Shown here: piece after piece, positions 58,418-64,000 of the stretch
How positions within the stretch are numbered: the first letter of the stretch is position 1
Layout of the letters: every line of letters starts with the position of its first letter
Source: Oscheius onirici
Lineage: Eukaryota > Nematoda > Chromadorea > Rhabditida > Rhabditidae
Direction: 5' to 3'
Length of the DNA stretch: 64,000 bases
Assembly (NCBI GenBank): GCA_932521025.1
Contig: OW051471.1
Coordinates: 10,230,001-10,294,000 of the forward strand
The notes under the pieces: model-generated
Seen by the model: only the letters and a program-made list of their open reading frames with translations
Told to the model about the DNA's origin: nothing
The model's database searches: none
Position numbers and translations under genes: made by a program

Positions 58418-59621
58418 CACGCCACTCTTTAATCGCGATCTCTGAGCAAAACGTCGTTTTATGTTCAGAAGCGGGGTAAATTGAAAGGAGTGCTGATTGT
58501 GAGTAGTTAAAGGCAACTGGACTACGATCCGCTGAATAATTCATGACTCGTGTAATTACACAAAGAACTAAAGGTAAGCATGCCCATAAATTTTTGAGGA
58601 GAGGCGTGCTGCCTGGTGTGTTGACGGTTTGATTTTGAGAAAATTGCAATTTACTCAAATTTACTCGGAGAATGAATAACAATACAGAAAACAGGCGAGA
58701 TGATAGATGAGAAACTGAGAAACGAAAAAGGTGTGGGAGGTATAAACTCAAAAATAGAAGATTGTGCTCATTGTTGGTGACTAAAGAATGCTAAGTACAG
58801 GTGAATAATGGTTTGCTGTAAATGGAATCAGCTGCATTCGAACAAATGAAAGTCAAAACGTGTTTTGTGCTAATACTGTCAATGTAAATGTAGTAACAGG
58901 ATGATGGCTACCACCTAGCTAAAAACAAAGTTTTGTAGGGCGAAGATTACACAGAATCTACAACATTTGTTTGTTACTTGAAGAGCATTGTAATCGTTTG
59001 TACAAGGACTAAAACGAGACGATGAAACTAACTAGCGGGTTCGGAACGTGTACAGGTCTTGAATGGACTAATATGGCAGCAAGAAGAAGACCAAACGTCA
59101 AAGGAAGGCACTAAAACTTCCCTCATTCCTAGAATATCAGCCAGTCAAAACAGACTAGTTAATCAAATCGCAGAATGTTTCACACTTGTTAGAAAAGAAC
59201 GACAAAAAAGACAGTCTGCTAGACGTACTGAAAGTACGAATATGGAACCTGGTACACTTTTTCAAGCTTTATCCAGAATGAGGACGTTCAAATTTTACCG
59301 AGAAAGAGGCTAGAAATATGCCGAGCGGGCAACTGAACATATCGGGAGATTCTATTAAAAACCTAATTGAATCGACTGAAATGAACTTTCAGCGTATACG
59401 AATCAAGATAACGGGAAACAGTTATGTGTCTAAGTGCTGACATCAGAGGATCTCGGCATGGCTGTCTAACTGTGGAGCCTGTAGCCTGCAAATCTGAAGA
59501 AGTGAACAGACTTTACTTTTGTTTGTTTATTTATTATTTTACACAACAAATATACACACCGGTTCTTAAAAGAAAACTACGGAATGAACAAGACTAGCCG
59601 TTGGTCATATTTACAGATTTT
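58418..59621. other. Intergenic interval, no gene seen
   Basis: Between the str gene start and the 3' end of the DUF4139 gene. One copy of the dispersed motif (CTAACTGTGGAGCCTGTAGC) is at 59466-59485. Nothing else recognised. Confidence 0.4.
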
Positions 59622-61894
59622 TTAATACTTCTCGGCGAACTCGAGCTTCTCATCCTTGGGATGGTCGACGGCGTACTTCAGAACGAGATCCTGGATTGCT
59701 CCACCGGCAAGCTTGACAGTCCATTCGAGATTGTTCTTCAGATTCAGAACGTAGCCTTCCTTGGGATGAGCAGCAACATCACTGACAGTCTTCTCAGAAT
59801 CAATGTTGGTGATGGGAGACGGGTGAACGACTTTGATCTGTAAGTTGCGTGATGAATGGTGTTTTTCTGTCTCTCTGTCTCTCTACTTACCTTGATCTTC
59901 TCATCAGTAGATCTCGGAATGTGTTCCTTGACCAAAAGAAGTACCGGCGTCAGACGAGTATTTCTGACATTGATAACTTGCTCCGTGATGATCGACGAAC
60001 TCTTGTTAATGACTCCGGTCTAAAATCTCGTTTTACTTTATCAATTTTCTCTGAATCACCTGTTCTCCGTATTTCTTGACCGGGCGGTAGTCAACACGCA
60101 CTGCAGTATCGACTCCCAAAGAGCAGCTGAATCTCTCTCCCGGAGAGACGCTCTTCTGGTAAGTGTTGGTCACAAAGCTGTTGTTGACGTAGACAGCGGC
60201 CTGTCCAGGAACCAGAGGGTAGTTCGAGGTGTTGACAGCCGAAGCAGTCATGAAGACGGAACGGTTCTTCGATGGGACACACTCGTGAACGAGTTGAGGA
60301 TGGAGCTCAAAGATTCCGACAGTGACCTTGGTAGACTCGTTGGATGAGGGGACTGTCGTCTTCTTGGCAATGTTGAACTCTGTGCTGAGAGCGTGAGCTT
60401 GGACTCCGCAAGTGGCCCGCTCCATTGCAACGGTCTCCATCACAACGTCGGCACATTTTGCCATACGGGACGTTCGAGCCTGAGGAGCAGCACCGCTGAA
60501 ACAAAATGATTGATACCAACCATTCGTCGTGACTCACAAGGCGTTCATTCCTCCTCCGTAGCCCATCATCATTGGCTGACAAGGAGCTGGTGGTGGAGTG
60601 GGAGGACGGTAGATAGAAACTTCCATGGTTCCGAGATCAGGAATGTCTCCGCCCAGAGATGGCTGAAGAGTCGACAGGATAAGCGGAACATCAGTCCAGT
60701 CCTCTCCGGTAGTCTGATTGATCTCTCCAAAGTAGGAAATCTGGAACAACTCGCCTTATAAGATAAGACAAGACAAAATACCTGGATTGAGGGAGTTTCT
60801 CCAGTAGTATCGACACGGAAATCGTAGGACGGGGTCCAGCTGGCTTGATAGACCTGATAGGTGACCTCGAGTTGTACCTCTCCGCCAGCTTGGCTCTCCA
60901 AAGCGATGGCAAAGACTCTCTGGGTACGACTGTTCTGCTCGTACTCGGCGTTGTGAAGCTCGTTCTGGATCTTGTTCTGTTCCTCTTCGGCTCTCTGAAG
61001 AACAGACTGGGTGTCGCGGCGTTCTTGACGGATAGCAGTGGACTGGGTGTCGTAGAAACCGTAGAACTTGGAGATGTTTTCCAGAACACCTCCAGCGACA
61101 TCAAGCTGACCATCCTTGGGAAGAATTCCAGTTCCGAGCTGAAAAAAAAGGTTAGGGGGTTTGAATACAAAAAAGCAAAGTTCCCAGGAATTCTAACGGA
61201 TAATATAACTTCACTACTTTCCAAATTTCCTCACCCAACTTTTCCAGTCACATTATTTGGTTCTTTTTCTAAACCGTTTGGAAAGACAGCCGGCTATAGG
61301 TTCTTGACTATCAAATAACTTCGTTCCCGAACTTTCTCTCAGTGACTCAGTTACACTTTGATTTGATACGGTGATTTGAACCAAAACGTCCAAAAGGGAA
61401 CCACATTTTAAAAATTCAAAAAATGAACTGAAACACCAAACTCACTTCAACGACAACCTTGTCCAAAGCCTCTATCCTCTTGTTAAGGATAGCCACTCGG
61501 TCCTGAAGTTTGTTCACTTCGATCTTCTTGGCCTCCAGTCGGGCTCTGATTCCAGCAACCTGTAAACCACTTGATTTTTTGTCCCCCTGAACAAATACAA
61601 ACCTTGGGTGAATCAGTTTCACTGTTCAGTGCCGGGATGGACTTTGTGCGAACTTCGTGAATGACACAGTCTCCCTTTCCATCGACGCGGACAGAATCGT
61701 GAACCAGGCTCTGGGGAACGTTCTAGAAAGTTATTTTTGAACAAAAGCGAGTGGAAAAGTACCGTAATGTGGACGACATTGTCTCCAGCAGTCAGTTCAG
61801 TCACGACAGATCTCTTGACTTCAGCGCGGTCATTGTAGACGATGACACGCTCGATTGGCTGCTCGTGGCAGTTGACGGCAATAATGTTACTCAT
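59622..61894 (-). CDS. DUF4139 protein, homologue of C. elegans F37C4.5 (568 aa)
   Basis: Eight exons (61894-61763, 61722-61603, 61559-61446, 61138-60782, 60740-60538, 60495-60060, 60019-59891, 59837-59622) total 1,707 nt and close in frame. The N-terminal part has VIVYNDRAEVKRSV, the short strand found at the start of mucoidy-inhibitor-A-like proteins. A coiled coil follows (ARLEAKKIEVNKLQDRVAIL and QERRDTQSVLQRAEEEQNK). The DUF4139 region then has VTYQVYQASWTPSYDFRVDT, EDWTDVPLILSTLQPSLGG and a Pro/Met/Gly-rich insert (PPTPPPAPCQPMMMGYGGG). The start follows a TTTCAG acceptor by one base, fitting trans-splicing. No signal peptide, so probably cytosolic. Molecular function is not established in the family as far as I know. 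Confidence 0.9.
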
Positions 61895-62458
61895 TCTGAA
61901 AATATTATTTGAGAGAGAAGCCAAAATGCGGTAAGATTTGATCGGAAATGTAGAGACAGTGGTTTTTTTGGCAGCTACGGGAAGGGCGGCCGGCAGTTTC
62001 GAAGGTCGGCTAGGGCAACGGCCAAACATTTGAAACGGCTGGTTGTGAAATGGGAAGGGGAGAGAAAAAGAAATGGGTTTCTATGGAAAATCGATGAATA
62101 AAGACAGGGAAATAGTTGGAAAGCGCAAAGGAATGGAAAAGCTGTGGTTTCAATAATCAGTGAATCCTAGAGAAAAGCGGAAATAGTATGTCCAGAAATG
62201 TCAGTTGCGAATGAAGATCAATGTAATTTGAATTTTTGATATTAGTAATTCACGAGTTTTAAGTTAAGTGAGTCGTTTTCTAAATAAGAAAAAGGAAGTT
62301 TACATTGCCCATTGGTGCTAAACAATAAACAACCAAGGTCGGACGCACATTTGCGTACATTTGTTCCCAGTTTTTATTAAACCAAAACAAACAAGCTCTA
62401 AATACACATTTTTTGAGGAAAATGAAAACTTTTTTAGCATTTCTGATCGCTCATTTTG

Positions 62459-63390
62459 TCAAATCCCCACTTGTTGACTGCAGAAAATGTAGAATTCCAA
62501 ACAAACAAAAAACAATAGTAAAAACTGATGACAAACCTTCCTCGAACCATCATTTTTTTCTTTGGAGTTTCTGGTGCTGGAAGGTGAACAATTTCCGGGC
62601 TTTCTGAACGAACTGGTTCCGGGTTTTCCTGTTTTACTCGGGTAAAGATGTCCGTATTGTTCAGAGGAGGACCAGCCATCACGTTCATATTGAAACCAGG
62701 TCGAGATTGGAAGCCACTTGGTCCCGCCACTTGTTCAACTAGTCCGGGAAAAGTCTGGTCAAAAGGCCAATTCATCGAATCTTCGCTATCGTTGGCAAAA
62801 AGATCGTGTGCCGACCATGTTCCATCCAGCGGTCGAACTTTCTTTATCTCGTTCTCTGACCAAGCGATCTGCATGGGGAAAAAGATGAAAAAAAAACAAA
62901 GAAAGTTACCTGATAGGAAGCATCGTGTGGTCTCTTCTGCTGCATTTTAGCAATAGCTTCGAGCTTTTTGGCGTTTTCTTCTGCTAGAATCTGAAATGAG
63001 AAGTGAGCAAATAGTCGACTTTTCTCAAAACTTGTTTTCCTTTTTTACTTTACAGTTTTTACAACTTTTGAACGATTTTTCGATAAAATTGTGTGGTGAA
63101 AAGTTGAAACAAACAGTAAGAAAGAGGCCAAACTTTTCAAATTCAGTCTACTTTGACTTATTTTGAAGCTTTTCATATATTCTATAATACAAAAAGCACC
63201 AATTCGAAATTTTGGAAAGCAGACTCAAAAATACACTTACAGTAACAAAAATATCCTTATGGAAAGCCTTCAGATGTTGCCTCAAATGACTGGTGCCGCC
63301 ATCCCTCTGTGTCGTGAAACTTTTCGTACAATTTTTGCAGTAGTACTTTCCATCCAAATTCTTCTCAAAAAACCTTGAGTATTTACTCAT
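62459..63390 (-). CDS. BED-type zinc-finger protein (193 aa)
   Basis: Exons 63390-63241, 62990-62910, 62868-62537 and 62477-62459 total 582 nt and close in frame. Residues 1-45 are a BED finger: SKYSRFFEKN, the aromatic start, then YYCKNCTKSF, then HLRQHLKAFH, giving the C-x2-C and H-x4-H ligand set. A basic helix follows (ENAKKLEAIAKMQQKR) and an acidic, Pro-rich C-terminal region (NPEPVRSESPEIVHLPAPE). Without the last small intron the frame would also stay open and end differently (MSDQKC), so two isoforms are possible. A poly(A) signal is at 62373-62378. BED fingers bind DNA and often derive from transposases; no transposase core is present. Likely nuclear. Confidence 0.8.
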
Positions 63391-64000
63391 CTACAAACTT
63401 TTTGTTTATTCAGTGGAGGACAAAGAAAATGGCACAAAAATAGGACAGAAAACAGCCCGTAGAAAGAGAGCCAACACAACGATTGCGGACAAAATCGATA
63501 ATGGCCGGCCGGGCGCCCGATCCGCCGACCGGATAATCCGAATACAAAAGACCGCGCTCCATATAAGCACCGCGCATTAGGAGAGTCCAGGCGATTAAGA
63601 AAATTGCTCCATTTTTAGTTTTTAGGGTTCATTCGGGGAATTTGAGGCAATTTGAAAGAACAAACAGGACCAAAATAAGTTCAGATACGGTCTAGTCAGA
63701 AGTGTCCATTTCATAAAAACGTTGGCTTCAAAGTTTTGAAGAGTTTTCTGCATAAAAATGAGTATAATTTTCCCCCCTCTCATCGATTCAAAAGAAGTTG
63801 TTTACCTCCCCAAATATGTTCACAACTCGTCCCATTTCAACATGCACCACAGTATTTTACAATAGGAAACTCACTTTTCGAAACAGGCAACGAAACTGAG
63901 GTTGTTTTCAAGCATCTGGCTTTAGATTTTGAAATCGCTCTGGTTTTTATAGTGTTTGACCAAAATATGATTGTGTGTCGAAATGTGGGAAAATGGAAAT
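63391..64000. other. Right-edge interval, no gene seen
   Basis: Upstream of the BED-finger gene. It includes a short GC-rich block (GGCCGGCCGGGCGCCCGATC, about 63502-63521) in AT-rich surroundings, possibly part of the promoter. No coding exon recognised. Confidence 0.35.

Overview
The window looks like nuclear DNA of a rhabditid nematode related to Caenorhabditis. The gene families are nematode-typical: Str-superfamily chemoreceptors, a FMRFamide-receptor-like GPCR, secreted C-type lectins, a transthyretin-like protein, a globin and a DUF4139 protein like C. elegans F37C4.5. Introns are mostly about 45-60 bp and end in TTTCAG or TTTTAG. Several start codons sit just after a TTTCAG acceptor, as expected for trans-spliced messages. 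The window also holds one intact 5S rRNA gene and one tRNA-Ala. I cannot name the species.

Layout. 0-5 kb: a chemoreceptor gene cut by the left edge and a related, disabled copy, both with mobile DNA in their introns. 5.7-10.5 kb: two divergent genes for signal-peptide proteins that end in an eIF5A-like domain; this is the most unusual content of the window. 12-23 kb: three intact Str receptor paralogues (335, 333 and 336 aa) with identical inner exon lengths. One of them lies inside a 3.4 kb inverted-repeat structure, and a Ser/Thr-rich membrane protein follows the second. 23.7-31.4 kb: a globin, another serpentine receptor and a single-pass membrane protein with a basic tail. 31.5-37.8 kb: three C-type lectin genes (two intact tandem copies, one damaged or partial), a transthyretin-like gene with a frame break, tRNA-derived SINEs and MITEs. 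38.9-41.6 kb: a peptide-receptor-like GPCR. 41.6-54.9 kb: a gene-poor stretch with 5S rRNA, 5S fragments and tRNA-Ala. 55-64 kb: a str remnant, an intact str gene with a 5S fragment in an intron, the DUF4139 gene and a BED zinc-finger gene.

Most genes fit an environment-facing role (chemoreception, secreted lectins, secreted TTR-like protein) and appear to expand by local duplication. The two eIF5A-like genes share a signal peptide, a low-complexity charged middle region, and the same two intron positions within a C-terminal domain that lacks the hypusine loop. I infer a translation-factor fold recruited to the secretory pathway. Coordinates of multi-exon genes come from reading splice sites and checking that the frame closes; no alignment or database search was run.
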